DNA from: Acinetobacter sp. Ac_5812
GTDB lineage: Bacteria; Pseudomonadota; Gammaproteobacteria; Pseudomonadales; Moraxellaceae
Length of the DNA: 64,000 nt
Reading direction: 5' to 3'
Assembly: GCF_013072695.1 (NCBI RefSeq)
Contig: NZ_LXUK01000008.1
Span: 124,001 to 188,000 of the forward strand
Shown in pieces: positions 27,026 to 36,878 of the stretch; position 1 is the stretch's first letter; each line of letters starts with the position of its first letter. The position numbers and the translations under genes are program-made. The notes below the pieces were generated by a model. The model saw only the letters and a list, made by a program, of their open reading frames with translations, did no database searches and was not told where the DNA came from.

Positions 27026-28318
27026 GTGCAAACTAGCCAATCTCCTTCTCGGGTCCGTTCAATTTTTAACGTGACCAGCGGGAACTTCCTTGAACAATAC
27101 GACTTCTTTCTGTTCGGACTCTATGCACAAGCCATAGGTGAAACCTTTTTCCATTCAGACAGCAGCTATGCCGCACTGATGAAAACCTTCCTCGTATTTG
27201 CTGTCAGTTTTCTGATGCGGCCAATCGGTGCCTTGGTGCTTGGCCCTTATGTCGATCGCATCGGTCGTCGCCGTGGTCTGATGGTGACCCTGAGTATTAT
27301 GGCCTTCGGTTCATTAATCATTGCCTTCACACCCAGTTATGCCAGTATTGGATTTGCCGCAACCGTGCTGATTTTCGTGGGTCGTTTGGCCCAAGGCTTT
27401 TCCGCAGGCGTTGAACTGGGCGGTGTATCTGTTTATTTAGCTGAAATTGCAGAGCCACATAACCGTGGTTTTATTACCAGTTGGCAATCAGCCAGTCAGC
27501 AAGTTGCTGTCATTTTTGCAGCCGTTTTGGGTTATATCGTCAGTGTGATGTTTACCAAGGCTCAGGTCGATGCTTGGGCATGGCGGATTCCATTCTTTGT
27601 CGGCTGTGCCATCATTCCCTTTATTTTCTGGCTGCGTAAATCACTGGCTGAAACAGAAGCCTTTGCCTCACGCAAAGAACATCCAACCACACGACAGATT
27701 CTGAGCACCTTAGCAGCAAACTGGAAAACTGTATTGGCTGGCGTGTGTATGGTTGCCACCACCACGACCATGTTTTATTTCATTACCGTTTATACCCCAA
27801 CCTATGGTAAAGAGGTTCTAAACTTAAGCCGTAGCGAAAGTTTAATTGCCACCATTATGGTCGGGCTGAGCAACTTTATTCTGTTACCGATTGGTGGGCA
27901 TCTCTCGGATAAATTTGGTCGTAAACCGCTATTGATCGCAACAACTGTATTGATTTTTATCAGTGCCTATCCACTACTGACTTGGTTGACGCATACCATT
28001 AGCCTGTCGCATATGCTGATGGTGTTATTGTGGTTCTCATTACTGTATAGCTTCTATAATGGTGCTCTGGTGGTTTCGCTGGCCGAAATGATGCCAAGTT
28101 CAGTGCGAATTGCAGGATTCTCAGTTGCCTATAGCTTCGCCACCTCTATTTTTGGTGGGCTCACGCCAATGATTGCGACTTATCTGGTACAAACATCAGG
28201 CAATAAGAGTATGCCTGCCTTTTGGTTGATGTTTGCTGCAATCACCAGTTTGATTGCCACTTTAATTATTTTCCGCCAACAACGGCGTACAGCTCTACAA
28301 TTGGTAAATAACCATTAA
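27026..28318 (+). CDS. MFS transporter, metabolite:H+ symporter subfamily (citrate/tricarballylate-like)
   Basis: 430 aa with 12 predicted membrane helices. The start is a GTG with GGAG 7 nt upstream. SGNFLEQYDFFLFGLYA near the N-terminus and RPIGALVLGPYVDRIGRRRGLMVTL are typical of the metabolite:H+ symporter family (ProP, KgtP, CitA, TcuC). The DRIGRRRG loop between helices 2 and 3 and DKFGRKP between helices 8 and 9 are the paired MFS motifs. The closest functional guess is a citrate or tricarballylate importer, but the substrate cannot be read from sequence. It has no adjacent catabolic genes or regulator. Confidence 0.85.
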   Translation: MQTSQSPSRVRSIFNVTSGNFLEQYDFFLFGLYAQAIGETFFHSDSSYAALMKTFLVFAVSFLMRPIGALVLGPYVDRIGRRRGLMVTLSIMAFGSLIIAFTPSYASIGFAATVLIFVGRLAQGFSAGVELGGVSVYLAEIAEPHNRGFITSWQSASQQVAVIFAAVLGYIVSVMFTKAQVDAWAWRIPFFVGCAIIPFIFWLRKSLAETEAFASRKEHPTTRQILSTLAANWKTVLAGVCMVATTTTMFYFITVYTPTYGKEVLNLSRSESLIATIMVGLSNFILLPIGGHLSDKFGRKPLLIATTVLIFISAYPLLTWLTHTISLSHMLMVLLWFSLLYSFYNGALVVSLAEMMPSSVRIAGFSVAYSFATSIFGGLTPMIATYLVQTSGNKSMPAFWLMFAAITSLIATLIIFRQQRRTALQLVNNH

Positions 28319-28346
28319 TTTAAATGCAGCAACAACTGAAGGCAGA

Positions 28347-29765
28347 TTAATCCGCCTTGAGTTGTTTTAGAATCGCTTTTAATACTTCAATTCGTGCTGA
28401 ATACTTATCATCGGTTGCAATTACATACCACGGTGCATAATCCGTATTGGTTCGTTTAAACATATCTGCTGCGGCATCCAGATAATCATCCCATTTGTCA
28501 CGGTTACGCCAATCTTCTTCAGTAATTTTAAAACGCTTATGCGGTGTTTGTTCGCGTGCTTTAAAACGTAGCGCTTGCTCATCTTTACTAATTGCCAACC
28601 AGATTTTAACAATCACGGTTTGGCTATCTACTAAGTTTTCTTCAAAGCGGTTAATTTCGTTATAAGCACGTTGCCACTCAACTGTAGAAGCAAAACCTTC
28701 AATCCGCTCAACCAATACCCGACCATACCAGGTACGGTCAAAGATGGTGATCTTGCCACCATCATTCAATTTGCTCCAGAAACGCCACAAATATGGACGG
28801 CGTAACTCATAACGCTCAGGGGCTGCAATGGTATGAATTTCATATTCTCTAGGGTCGAGTTTTTTCACGATGCGCTTAATCGCGCCGCCTTTACCCGCCG
28901 CATCCATCCCTTCAAAGGCGATCACCACTTTACGCTCGTCATAACGTAACTTATCTGCCACTTTTTTGGTGAGCTTACTTAACTCGTCTTTATAGTCATC
29001 TTTTTCTAAACTGGCTTTTTCAGGTTCAAGTAAGGCTTTGGGTATCGTAGCTTGCTGCCATTTCTGCGTGACTTTGGTTTGATGCTCAGGCAGCTCTTGC
29101 AAAGTCTGTAGTAAATACTGAGCAAAACATTGATCACGGTGTTTTTCATCTTCACCATCGACAATATACCAATCATCGGTAAAGCGCTGACTCAAACCTT
29201 GTAAGGTGTCGTACTGCTTTTTGTTGCGCCAATCCAAACCATGCAATTTATGCCAACGCTGCTCAGAAGCGTCTATCTGATCCAAACGCTTTTGTAGCGA
29301 TTTCCAAGATAAATCAAACCAGACTTTGACGATATGAACGTGGTTATTTTGCAGATCATGTTCAAATGCCCGCATCTGCTCAATGTAAGCATCAAATAAA
29401 TTTTCATCCAAAGGGTTGGACACATGCATCGCGGTAGTTAATAGGTCGCTATACCAGTTACCAAACATCACCACGATTTGCCCTTCCGCAGGAATAAAAC
29501 GGGTATAGGACTGCCAAAAAGTTTGATTATTTGACAAGAGCTGAGGAGCATCCGCTTTGACACGTAAATAACGAGGATCTAACCATTCTCGTAATTGTTT
29601 AACCGCCTCACCTTTACCAGCAAGCTCAATTCCACTCACTAAAACCAGTACACTTTTGGCATTTTTCTTATCACGGCTATTTTTTAAGGTGTATTGTGCT
29701 TCAATCAATTCTAAAGAAAGTTCATCTTCATCACGCAATTCAAATACTGGCTGTTGTTTACTCAT
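28347..29765 (-). CDS. pap: Polyphosphate:AMP phosphotransferase with two PPK2 domains
   Basis: 472 aa, matching the biochemically characterised Pap of Acinetobacter johnsonii in size and architecture. It transfers phosphate from polyphosphate to AMP, making ADP. Two tandem PPK2 domains are visible: the first with Walker A-like SGIELAGKGEAVKQL (about 45-60), the second with GMDAAGKGGAIKRIVKKLDPREYEIH (about 284-310), plus RPYLWRFWSKL and FDRTWYGRVLVERIEGF in the second domain. The N-terminal copy is divergent: LDPRYLRVKA is kept but FGNWYSDLL replaces the FDRSWY-type motif, so catalysis probably rests on the C-terminal domain. The gene is single and converges on the MFS gene. Confidence 0.93.
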   Translation of the reverse strand: MSKQQPVFELRDEDELSLELIEAQYTLKNSRDKKNAKSVLVLVSGIELAGKGEAVKQLREWLDPRYLRVKADAPQLLSNNQTFWQSYTRFIPAEGQIVVMFGNWYSDLLTTAMHVSNPLDENLFDAYIEQMRAFEHDLQNNHVHIVKVWFDLSWKSLQKRLDQIDASEQRWHKLHGLDWRNKKQYDTLQGLSQRFTDDWYIVDGEDEKHRDQCFAQYLLQTLQELPEHQTKVTQKWQQATIPKALLEPEKASLEKDDYKDELSKLTKKVADKLRYDERKVVIAFEGMDAAGKGGAIKRIVKKLDPREYEIHTIAAPERYELRRPYLWRFWSKLNDGGKITIFDRTWYGRVLVERIEGFASTVEWQRAYNEINRFEENLVDSQTVIVKIWLAISKDEQALRFKAREQTPHKRFKITEEDWRNRDKWDDYLDAAADMFKRTNTDYAPWYVIATDDKYSARIEVLKAILKQLKAD

Positions 29766-29975
29766 ATATTGCTCTAAGCGGCTTATTATTAATATTAAAA
29801 ATGAGTATAGCCAAAACTAGGTTGATCCCAGAAAAACCCTTGTACAGTTTCTGTAGATTCATTTAGGTGTACTGTTATAGTGACCAATTATTAAACATTT
29901 AGAGTTTATGCTGTCATGGTTCTCCGTTATGATGCAGCCTATGATTTTACTGTTTTATTTTAATTAAGTTTATAT

Positions 29976-30683
29976 ATGTCAAAACTCTCTGCCTTTGATG
30001 ATCTATTACTCCAATACAAAGCTTTTAATTATCATAATGATGCTGTGCTTGAACAACGTTTACATGAAGTTCAAACCTGGATGAAAGAGCGTATTGCGCA
30101 TACTCACCAAGAATTTTTTGCTCGCCCTAAAAACCAATTGATGGCACAATACTTCCTCAAACGCCTCTATGGTGGACCCGATTTCGATGCTTTGGCACAA
30201 CAAATCGAACGTTTATTAAAATTCGCACATAAAGTCGAAAAGTTTGTCCCTGAAAATGGGATTAAGACAGGAACCAAATCCGTTAGTCTGGCTGTGTTAG
30301 CGACTGAATTAGATGAACAAGTTGCACAGCAGTTATTAGCCGACTATCCTGCCGATACGCCACTTACCGATCAGATCATGCGCGATACGTTGGTTAAACT
30401 TGATCAAGGTGAAGCACGCTATGAACAATTACGTTTACTCGATGAGTTGGGTGTAACACTCGATAAATATATGCGTTCAACCATGATGTATGCGACCTTT
30501 AAAATGTGTAAAGGCTTGGCACATAAATATAAATTCGACGGCATGTACGAGTTTATCCAAGAAGGTTTCGATGCAATGAAACCAATGAAATCAGCTGCTG
30601 TCTTTATTCAAACCTTTACTGAAAAAGAGCGTGAGATCATTGATCGCGTTCATGCAGGACACCCGAATCCATTCCGCAATTAA
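29976..30683 (+). CDS. FFLEELY-motif family protein, function unknown
   Basis: 235 aa, soluble and helix-rich. It matches what I know of the FFLEELY-motif family: a short motif (here AQYFLKRLYGGPDF, about residues 52-65) following a THQEFFARPKNQ segment. No catalytic motif or membrane segment is visible, and no function is established to my knowledge. It has its own gap upstream and a hairpin downstream, so it is probably monocistronic; its neighbours (pap on the other strand, ubiE downstream) give no strong clue. Confidence 0.75.
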   Translation: MSKLSAFDDLLLQYKAFNYHNDAVLEQRLHEVQTWMKERIAHTHQEFFARPKNQLMAQYFLKRLYGGPDFDALAQQIERLLKFAHKVEKFVPENGIKTGTKSVSLAVLATELDEQVAQQLLADYPADTPLTDQIMRDTLVKLDQGEARYEQLRLLDELGVTLDKYMRSTMMYATFKMCKGLAHKYKFDGMYEFIQEGFDAMKPMKSAAVFIQTFTEKEREIIDRVHAGHPNPFRN

Positions 30684-30698
30684 TACATGTCTCACTCT

Positions 30699-30722
30699 CT
30701 GAGCTATTCTCAAGTAGCTCAG
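30699..30722 (+). terminator. Hairpin downstream of the FFLEELY-family gene
   Basis: CTGAGCTA-N8-TAGCTCAG, with a T-run 9 nt further on. Probably a terminator, though the T-run is displaced. Confidence 0.5.
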
Positions 30723-30888
30723 AGCACGCTATTTTTTCAAATCAACAACGCGATTAAAAACACTTTTGAGAAAGTGACTTTCTGTATATTATTCATAACA
30801 ATTACATGCGAAAGCCTGTAAAAAAATACAAAATCTGTCATCATGCTTGCTGATTCGTGCCGCTAGAGCGAAAGTTTAGGAGAAAACT

Positions 30889-31830
30889 ATGTCTAACGAA
30901 AACCAACAGCCTACCCCAGAAGTTGAGCAAAACCCAAGTTCAGACAAAGTCAGCCCTTTCTTAAACACGCCCCTTCCACAAGGCACACCACAAGGTCAGC
31001 AGCAGCCTATCCAACAAGGTGCAGCACAGACCTCAACAGCTTCAATCCCCAAATATAACTTACCGCGTGGTGCCAATACCGGCAACGTAGGTGCAACCAC
31101 ACACTTTGGTTATCAAACCGTAAATAGTGATGATAAAGCACAAAAAGTTGCAGAAGTGTTCCACTCGGTTGCTAGCAAATACGACATCATGAATGACCTG
31201 ATGTCATTTGGTATCCATCGTATTTGGAAACGTTTTGCCATTAATATGTCAGGTGTTCGCCGTGGTCAACACGTGCTGGATATTGCAGGGGGTACAGGCG
31301 ATTTAGCGAAAGTATTTAGCCGTGAAGTCGGTCCACAAGGTCATGTGGTTCTTTCAGATATTAATGAATCCATGTTGAATGTGGGCCGTGATCGTCTTAT
31401 TGATGCAGGCTGTACCAATGTTGATTTCGTACTGGCCAATGCTGAAACCCTCGAACCATTTGCAGACAACAGCTTTGACTTATTAACCATCAGTTTTGGT
31501 TTACGTAATGTGACCGATAAAGATGCGGCACTCCAAGCCATGTACCGTGTCTTGAAGCCAGGTGGTCGTTTACTCATTCTCGAATTCTCCAAACCTGTAT
31601 TTGAACCATTTTCAAAGCTCTACGATCTTTATTCATTCACCGCATTACCAATTATGGGCAAATTAGTTGCCAATGATGCTGAAAGCTATAAATATCTTGC
31701 TGAATCAATTCGTATGCATCCAGACCAACGTACCCTCAAAGGTATGATGGAAAATGCGGGCTTCCAAAGCTGTGATTACCACAACTTAACTGGTGGTATC
31801 GTTGCTGTTCACCGCGGATTCAAACTTTAA
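30889..31830 (+). CDS. ubiE: Ubiquinone/menaquinone C-methyltransferase UbiE
   Basis: 313 aa against about 250 for most UbiE proteins. UbiE is the SAM-dependent methyltransferase of the C-methylation step in ubiquinone biosynthesis. The catalytic part begins near residue 68 ([32 protein letters not shown]). Motif [14 protein letters not shown] lies near 127-139, and the UbiE signatures [17 protein letters not shown] and [15 protein letters not shown] follow. The extra N-terminal ~65 residues are rich in Gln, Pro and Ser and look disordered. GGAG 7 nt before the ATG supports the long start. First gene of ubiE-ubiJ-ubiB. Confidence 0.95.
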   Translation: MSNENQQPTPEVEQNPSSDKVSPFLNTPLPQGTPQGQQQPIQQGAAQTSTASIPKYNLPRGANTGNVGATTHFGYQTVNSDDKAQKVAEVFHSVASKYDIMNDLMSFGIHRIWKRFAINMSGVRRGQHVLDIAGGTGDLAKVFSREVGPQGHVVLSDINESMLNVGRDRLIDAGCTNVDFVLANAETLEPFADNSFDLLTISFGLRNVTDKDAALQAMYRVLKPGGRLLILEFSKPVFEPFSKLYDLYSFTALPIMGKLVANDAESYKYLAESIRMHPDQRTLKGMMENAGFQSCDYHNLTGGIVAVHRGFKL

Positions 31831-31840
31831 GGTTTAAGAT

Positions 31841-32521
31841 ATGTGGTCGATTTTAGCACTCGGTGCAGTCGAACGTATCATTCATCATGTGATTGATTTG
31901 GATGCGATCACTCGTATTCAAATCAATCAGTTACAAGGTCAATTATTACGTGTTGTGATCGATAGTCCACAACTCTCGGTTGATGTGTTTTTTGATGAAA
32001 ATAGAGTTCGCCTAGAACCGACCGTGACGGGACAGAGTCAAACTTCTTCTATTTTTGAACAACGCCCATTTGATCCTCAACATAAAATCACGGATGCAAC
32101 TGCAACACTCCATGTTGAAAATGTAGTGGAACTGGTTAAATTATTGCTCAGTGATATGGATCAAATTGGTAATATTCCACTGCAAGGTGATTATCACTTA
32201 TTGCAAGATATTCAAAAAATTATGCAACAGGCTGAGCCTGATCTCGCAGCGCATTTATCGCCATGGATTGGCCCTCAATTGGCACATGAGTTGGGTAAAA
32301 TTCAACGTGTGCCGAAGCAGTTGAAACGTTCACTACAAAGTCATTTATTTTTTGTTGAAGATGCCTTAAAAGAAGATAGCGGTTTATTTGCCCCACGTTG
32401 GCAGATGGACGATCTCAATCGCGAGACACGTCAACTCAATCAAGAGCTTGATCGTCTACAGGCAAAACTTCAACAACTCAATGCTCAATTCAATCCATCC
32501 AAACACCCCACACAAGACTAG
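31841..32521 (+). CDS. ubiJ: Ubiquinone biosynthesis accessory protein UbiJ (SCP2 domain)
   Basis: 226 aa. UbiJ is a lipid-binding SCP2-like accessory protein; with UbiK it organises the soluble Ubi complex in proteobacteria. Identification rests mainly on position, between ubiE and ubiB, 10 and 12 nt from its neighbours, and on size. The sequence agrees with an SCP2 fold (SVDVFFDENRVRLEP, DATATLHVENVVELVKLLLSDMDQIGNIPLQGDYHLL) and a C-terminal coiled coil (LNRETRQLNQELDRLQAKLQQLNAQ, about residues 190-215), the part reported to contact UbiK. Confidence 0.88.
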   Translation: MWSILALGAVERIIHHVIDLDAITRIQINQLQGQLLRVVIDSPQLSVDVFFDENRVRLEPTVTGQSQTSSIFEQRPFDPQHKITDATATLHVENVVELVKLLLSDMDQIGNIPLQGDYHLLQDIQKIMQQAEPDLAAHLSPWIGPQLAHELGKIQRVPKQLKRSLQSHLFFVEDALKEDSGLFAPRWQMDDLNRETRQLNQELDRLQAKLQQLNAQFNPSKHPTQD

Positions 32522-32533
32522 GTAAGACTTTAT

Positions 32534-34153
32534 ATGATTCCGCATGTTACACGGTTACTCGAACTCTGGCGTATTGCAGCACACTATCGCCTTGATACCT
32601 TGTTCCCTGCGGAAGAATTACCAGTAAAAGCACGTCATGCATTAAGCCTAATTAAAATGCATCCTGCGGCTTGGTCGAGTCGTGAGAAAAAGAATCCGCT
32701 TAAGCTGAAAGAAGCCTTAGAGGATATGGGGCCCTTAGCGATTAAGCTCGGCCAATTGCTGTCTACGCGTCGTGATTTGATTCCACCTGAAGTATTATCA
32801 CAGCTGGTATTATTGCAAGATCGCGTCAAACCTTATGACACTCAACTCGCAAAACAGCGCATTCAAGAATCGCTCAAAGCAGATGTATCAACCTTATTCT
32901 CACGCTTTGATGAGCAACCGCTTGCCGCAGCCTCGATTGCCCAAGTACATACCGCCGCTTTACATGATGGCCGTGAAGTGGTGGTAAAAGTCACTCGTCC
33001 CGATATTCGCAGTCAAATTTTGCAAGATTTTGAAATCTTGGCGTGGCTAGGGGATTGGCTAGAGAATCGTTTAGAAGCAGCGCGTGCGCTGCATCTGACT
33101 GAAATTATTCAAGACTATCGTCAAATCATTTTAAATGAGCTTGATCTCAGTTTAGAAGCGGATAATACCCGCCGTATGCGCCATTACTTTACGGGTTCAA
33201 GCATGATGTATGTGCCTGAAGTCTATATGGACAGTAAAGATGTGATGGTGGCTGAGCGTATTACTGGGGTCCCTATTTCTGATACGGCCACTTTTGATCG
33301 TTTAGGTATGGATCGTGCGGATCTGGCTGAAAAGGGTTTAACCATCTTCTTCACCCAAGTGTTCCGCGATAACTTCTTCCATGCCGATATGCACCCAGGC
33401 AATGTCTTTGTTGAAACCATTAACCCAAGCAATCCACGCTTTATTGCGTTGGACTGTGCCATTATGGGTGAATTGTCCAAGCATGATCAAATGACGATTG
33501 CGCGGATGCTACTGGCAGTGATGAATAGCAACTTCATGCAACTGATTCAAATTGTGCATCAGGCAGGCTGGATTCCACCGGGTACAGATCAAGATGCCTT
33601 ATCACGCGAAATGCGCCGTACCGTTGGTCCAATGGTATCCAAACCAATGGATCAACTCGATTTTGCAGGCATTTTGATCCAAGTGATGGATATTGCTCGT
33701 CGCTTCCATTTAGAAATTCCACCGCAATTGATGTTATTGCTGAAAACACTGGTACACGTTGAAGGTCTAGGGACTGATCTCTACCCGCAACTGGATATCT
33801 GGAAACTGGCAAAGCCGATTCTAACCGAATGGGTCAAAGCCAATATGAACCCCGTCAAAAACGTAAAAGAACTGGGGCAGCAGATTCCAGACCTGTTACT
33901 CGGCGCCCAAGATATTCCAGGTTTATTGATTGACAGCTTAAATGGTCTAAAAAACCAATCAGCTTGGCATGACAAACAACTTCGTGAAATCCAACAAATG
34001 CGCTTACAAATGCAACAACAGCAACGTCGTAGCTGGATATTTGGTAGCACGATGCTTATTTTGTTGACTATCGCGATTATTAGCCCATGGTTTATCTCCG
34101 TCATTCTGATTGTACTAAGTAGCTTGATTGCACTGTGGCGCATTGCTAAATAA
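32534..34153 (+). CDS. ubiB: Ubiquinone biosynthesis atypical kinase-like protein UbiB
   Basis: 539 aa, the normal length. UbiB is an atypical protein-kinase-like ATPase needed for ubiquinone synthesis. The hallmark KxGQ motif is KLGQLLSTR near residue 75, the alanine-rich nucleotide loop is AAASIAQVH near 135, and the catalytic HADMHPGN-type motif is FFHADMHPGNVFV, followed by ALDCAIMGEL, where the usual DFG position has DCA-type residues as in the family. Two C-terminal membrane helices are clear (about 497-537). It is the last gene of ubiEJB and ends at a strong terminator. Confidence 0.96.
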   Translation: MIPHVTRLLELWRIAAHYRLDTLFPAEELPVKARHALSLIKMHPAAWSSREKKNPLKLKEALEDMGPLAIKLGQLLSTRRDLIPPEVLSQLVLLQDRVKPYDTQLAKQRIQESLKADVSTLFSRFDEQPLAAASIAQVHTAALHDGREVVVKVTRPDIRSQILQDFEILAWLGDWLENRLEAARALHLTEIIQDYRQIILNELDLSLEADNTRRMRHYFTGSSMMYVPEVYMDSKDVMVAERITGVPISDTATFDRLGMDRADLAEKGLTIFFTQVFRDNFFHADMHPGNVFVETINPSNPRFIALDCAIMGELSKHDQMTIARMLLAVMNSNFMQLIQIVHQAGWIPPGTDQDALSREMRRTVGPMVSKPMDQLDFAGILIQVMDIARRFHLEIPPQLMLLLKTLVHVEGLGTDLYPQLDIWKLAKPILTEWVKANMNPVKNVKELGQQIPDLLLGAQDIPGLLIDSLNGLKNQSAWHDKQLREIQQMRLQMQQQQRRSWIFGSTMLILLTIAIISPWFISVILIVLSSLIALWRIAK

Positions 34154-34168
34154 GTAGATATACACAGC

Positions 34169-34200
34169 AAAGGCCGTATCCATCGATACGGCCTTTATTT
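34169..34200 (+). terminator. Terminator of the ubiEJB operon
   Basis: A perfect 12-bp stem AAAGGCCGTATC with GATACGGCCTTT, 4-nt loop, then a T-rich tail. Confidence 0.9.
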
Positions 34201-34389
34201 TTATGTAATTGAACATTTCTAGCTAACACTTTCGCCCATTTACATACTTTCTGAAATTTTGGCAGAACCATTACATTTTAGGCGAGATTTCCATCCACAT
34301 CAGGCAAAGACTTTTCATCTTTAACTAGATAGACGATCATCGACTTAACATTGAGGTGCATCAACACAGATTTTTAAAGGAAGAGAAGC

Positions 34390-34989
34390 GTGAGTTTAAG
34401 AAATAGCATCAATAACTATGGCTCCATTGCAAAATGGCTACATTGGACAACCGCAATCCTGTTTTTACTTGCTTATTGTAGTGTTTACTACCGCCAGTGG
34501 TTTACCGAAAAAGGGACACCTGAGAACTGGACGGCTTTACAACTTCATCTTTCTGTCGGTATCAGCATTGCCGTGATTATTAGTCTGCGCATTATCTGGC
34601 GTTTGACCAATCCACAGCCCCATTTAGAACCTGCCAGTCCCTTGGCAAACTTTGCGGCACATGCAGGACATTTTGCCCTGTATGCCATCATGATCATTGC
34701 CCCGCTCACAGGTTATTTAGGCACAGGCGTCAATACTGAGTTTTTCTTCTTGTTTGAGATTCCGAAATTTGAACATACAGCCCTGTTCCAGAGCTGGGTG
34801 GCACAAGGCATGGGCCTAAGTTTTGAACAGTTCGAGAAACCGATTGATTTCATTCATAAGCAGATTCTTGGAAAATGGCTGATCTGGATCCTGATTTTAG
34901 GGCATGCAGGTGCGGCACTTTATCATCACTATGTTAAAAAAGATCGTACCCTGATCAAGATGACCACGGGCAAAGATCAGTTAAAATAA
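34390..34989 (+). CDS. Cytochrome b561 family diheme membrane protein
   Basis: 199 aa from a GTG with AAGG 9 nt upstream. Cytochrome b561 proteins bind two b-type hemes in a four-helix membrane bundle and move electrons from or to ubiquinone. Visible helices begin at KWLHWTTAILFLLAYC, LHLSVGISIAVIISLRIIWR, HAGHFALYAIMIIAPLTGYL and LGKWLIWILILGHAGAALYHHY. Candidate heme ligands are the histidines in KWLHW, LQLHLSVG, AHAGHF and GHAGAALYHH. Superoxide oxidase CybB is the best-known member, but the gene could equally be a YceJ-type cytochrome, so I give no symbol. It is single. Confidence 0.85.
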   Translation: MSLRNSINNYGSIAKWLHWTTAILFLLAYCSVYYRQWFTEKGTPENWTALQLHLSVGISIAVIISLRIIWRLTNPQPHLEPASPLANFAAHAGHFALYAIMIIAPLTGYLGTGVNTEFFFLFEIPKFEHTALFQSWVAQGMGLSFEQFEKPIDFIHKQILGKWLIWILILGHAGAALYHHYVKKDRTLIKMTTGKDQLK

Positions 34990-35070
34990 TCTACTCTGAC
35001 GTTTACTCAATGCCTATAGGATGAACATGAGCCTTGTATCGCGATAGATTTCATTTAAAAAAATCCCTGA

Positions 35071-35098
35071 GATCAGTTAAGATCATGATTGACTGATC
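35071..35098. repeat. Inverted repeat upstream of the FAD monooxygenase gene
   Basis: GATCAGT (35071-35077) and ACTGATC (35092-35098) around a 14-nt centre, 25 bp upstream of the start codon. A possible operator; nothing else supports it. Confidence 0.35.
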
Positions 35099-35123
35099 TA
35101 TAAACACTTTAAAAGAACAAAGA

Positions 35124-36440
35124 ATGAAAACACCTCATTTCGCCATTGTTGGCGCTGGCACCGCAGGATTGGCAACCGCAATCCTGCTTGCACGTACAGG
35201 CAATCGTGTCACTATTTTTGAACAAGCGGATCAACTTTCCCCTGTCGGTGCAGGTCTGTTGTTACAGCCTGCCGGCTTAGCCGTTTTTGAACATCTCGGT
35301 GTACTTGAACATGCTTTAAAGTTGGGTGCCAAAGTCACAGGATTGGAAGGTCAACTTCCCAATAAAAGACTCTTGGTGAATAGCCATTATCATCAGGCAG
35401 GCAGCAATCTCTATGGCCTCGGTATTCATCGTGCTACCTTATGTCATGTGCTGACCCACAAACTGGCTGAATATGCCAGTCATGTGACATGGCGAATGGG
35501 TCATAGCATTGAACGTATTCAAGAACAGCAAAATGAAGTTCGTCTCTTCGGTTCTCAGCAGCAACAAAATTTTGATGCCTGCTTCGATGCTGTATTAATT
35601 GCCAATGGTGCACGCAGTCAATTACGCCCACAGGCATGGGTCAAAGTTGATCAAGCCTATCCTTGGGGGGCGGCATGGAGCATCGTACCTGAATGTCCAA
35701 CGCTTGATCCTGCAATCCTACATCAGTTCTATGACCGCTCTAAAATCATGATGGGTATATTACCTACAGGTGCAATCCCAACCGCACCGCAACAACGACT
35801 TTCCAGTGTGTTCTGGAGTTTGCCAAGCTCACAACTACAATCATTCTTAACAGATGAGTCAGCTAAACAGCAATGGTTAAAGCAAGTGTCAGATCGTTGG
35901 CCTGATGTCGCAGAATGGTTCAAACAGCTGTTGTCGAATCAACATCATCAGCCACACTGGTTATCTGCTCAATATCGGGATGTGGTGATGTCTCAATTTG
36001 GACAAGGCCGAATTGGTGTCATCGGTGATGCTGCCCATGCCATGAGTCCTCAACTGGGCCAAGGAGCCAATATGGCTTTGTTGGATGCATGGGCCTTTTC
36101 ACAGTCACTACACGCAGCAAAACAAAATCAGCAAATTGATTGGTCAGCACTGTGGCAGCACTATCATCAACATCGTCGTTCCTCGACCCAGTTCTATCAA
36201 TTTTTAAGTCGCCTACTCACTCCGCTGTATCAATCTGATCATTGGTGGGCAGGTGGCTTACGTGACTTGACCTTTCCGTGGATGTATCAAATCCCCTATT
36301 TTCGTAAAGAAATGGCAATCACCATTTCAGGCTTAAAAACAGGTCTGTTTGAGCAACTTGATTACCAACAAGTGGCGCAATATGCTGAGAAAGATCATGC
36401 TTTCAATGCTAAAACTGCATCTCTACCTGAATATGAATAA
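35124..36440 (+). CDS. FAD-dependent monooxygenase (PHBH-like, group A)
   Basis: 438 aa. The Rossmann dinucleotide fold is at the N-terminus (FAIVGAGTAGLATAILLARTGNRVTIFEQA, GxGxxG intact). The DG motif region is present in degraded form (DAVLIANGARSQLR), and the second FAD motif is GRIGVIGDAAHAMSPQLGQGANMALLDAW near residue 293. The last 70 residues are unlike the salicylate-hydroxylase type. Substrates of the family are aromatics, but no aromatic pathway genes are adjacent. A VOC-fold gene follows 12 nt after it, so the two are probably co-transcribed. Confidence 0.85.
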   Translation: MKTPHFAIVGAGTAGLATAILLARTGNRVTIFEQADQLSPVGAGLLLQPAGLAVFEHLGVLEHALKLGAKVTGLEGQLPNKRLLVNSHYHQAGSNLYGLGIHRATLCHVLTHKLAEYASHVTWRMGHSIERIQEQQNEVRLFGSQQQQNFDACFDAVLIANGARSQLRPQAWVKVDQAYPWGAAWSIVPECPTLDPAILHQFYDRSKIMMGILPTGAIPTAPQQRLSSVFWSLPSSQLQSFLTDESAKQQWLKQVSDRWPDVAEWFKQLLSNQHHQPHWLSAQYRDVVMSQFGQGRIGVIGDAAHAMSPQLGQGANMALLDAWAFSQSLHAAKQNQQIDWSALWQHYHQHRRSSTQFYQFLSRLLTPLYQSDHWWAGGLRDLTFPWMYQIPYFRKEMAITISGLKTGLFEQLDYQQVAQYAEKDHAFNAKTASLPEYE

Positions 36441-36452
36441 GAGCGGTTTAAT

Positions 36453-36839
36453 ATGAAAATTCGTCATTTAGATCATTTGGTGTTAACTGTAGCCGATGTT
36501 GAAATCACCTGTCAGTTTTATCAATCTGCCCTGAATTTTGAAGTAATTACTTTTGCTGAAAACCGCAAAGCACTGCAATTTGGCAATCAAAAAATCAACC
36601 TGCATCAAGTAGGTAAAGAGTTTGAACCTAAAGCTCTACAGCCAACAGCGGGTTCAGCAGATTTATGTTTTATTGCCGAAACCCCATTAGATCAGGTTAT
36701 TGCCCATCTTCAAACGCAGAACATTGACATCGTTGAAGGTCCAATCGAAAGAACTGGTGCGATGGGGAAAATTTTATCGGTTTATTTAAGAGATCCCGAT
36801 CAGAACCTGATTGAAATTTCGAACTACATCAATAGTTAA
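36453..36839 (+). CDS. VOC-fold protein (glyoxalase/dioxygenase superfamily)
   Basis: 128 aa, a single VOC module. IRHLDHLVLTVADVEITCQFY begins the first beta-alpha-beta repeat; the second ends in YLRDPDQNLIEISNY, with the metal ligand glutamate in LIEIS and candidate histidines at HLDH and NLHQV. The family includes glyoxalase I, fosfomycin-resistance enzymes and ring-cleavage dioxygenases. This form looks like the short YwbC-type subgroup, so a role in metabolite detoxification or in a reaction after the FAD monooxygenase is possible but unproven. Confidence 0.8.
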   Translation: MKIRHLDHLVLTVADVEITCQFYQSALNFEVITFAENRKALQFGNQKINLHQVGKEFEPKALQPTAGSADLCFIAETPLDQVIAHLQTQNIDIVEGPIERTGAMGKILSVYLRDPDQNLIEISNYINS

Positions 36840-36878
36840 AGAAAATCAAAATTCATCAATAAAAATAAGACACATAAT

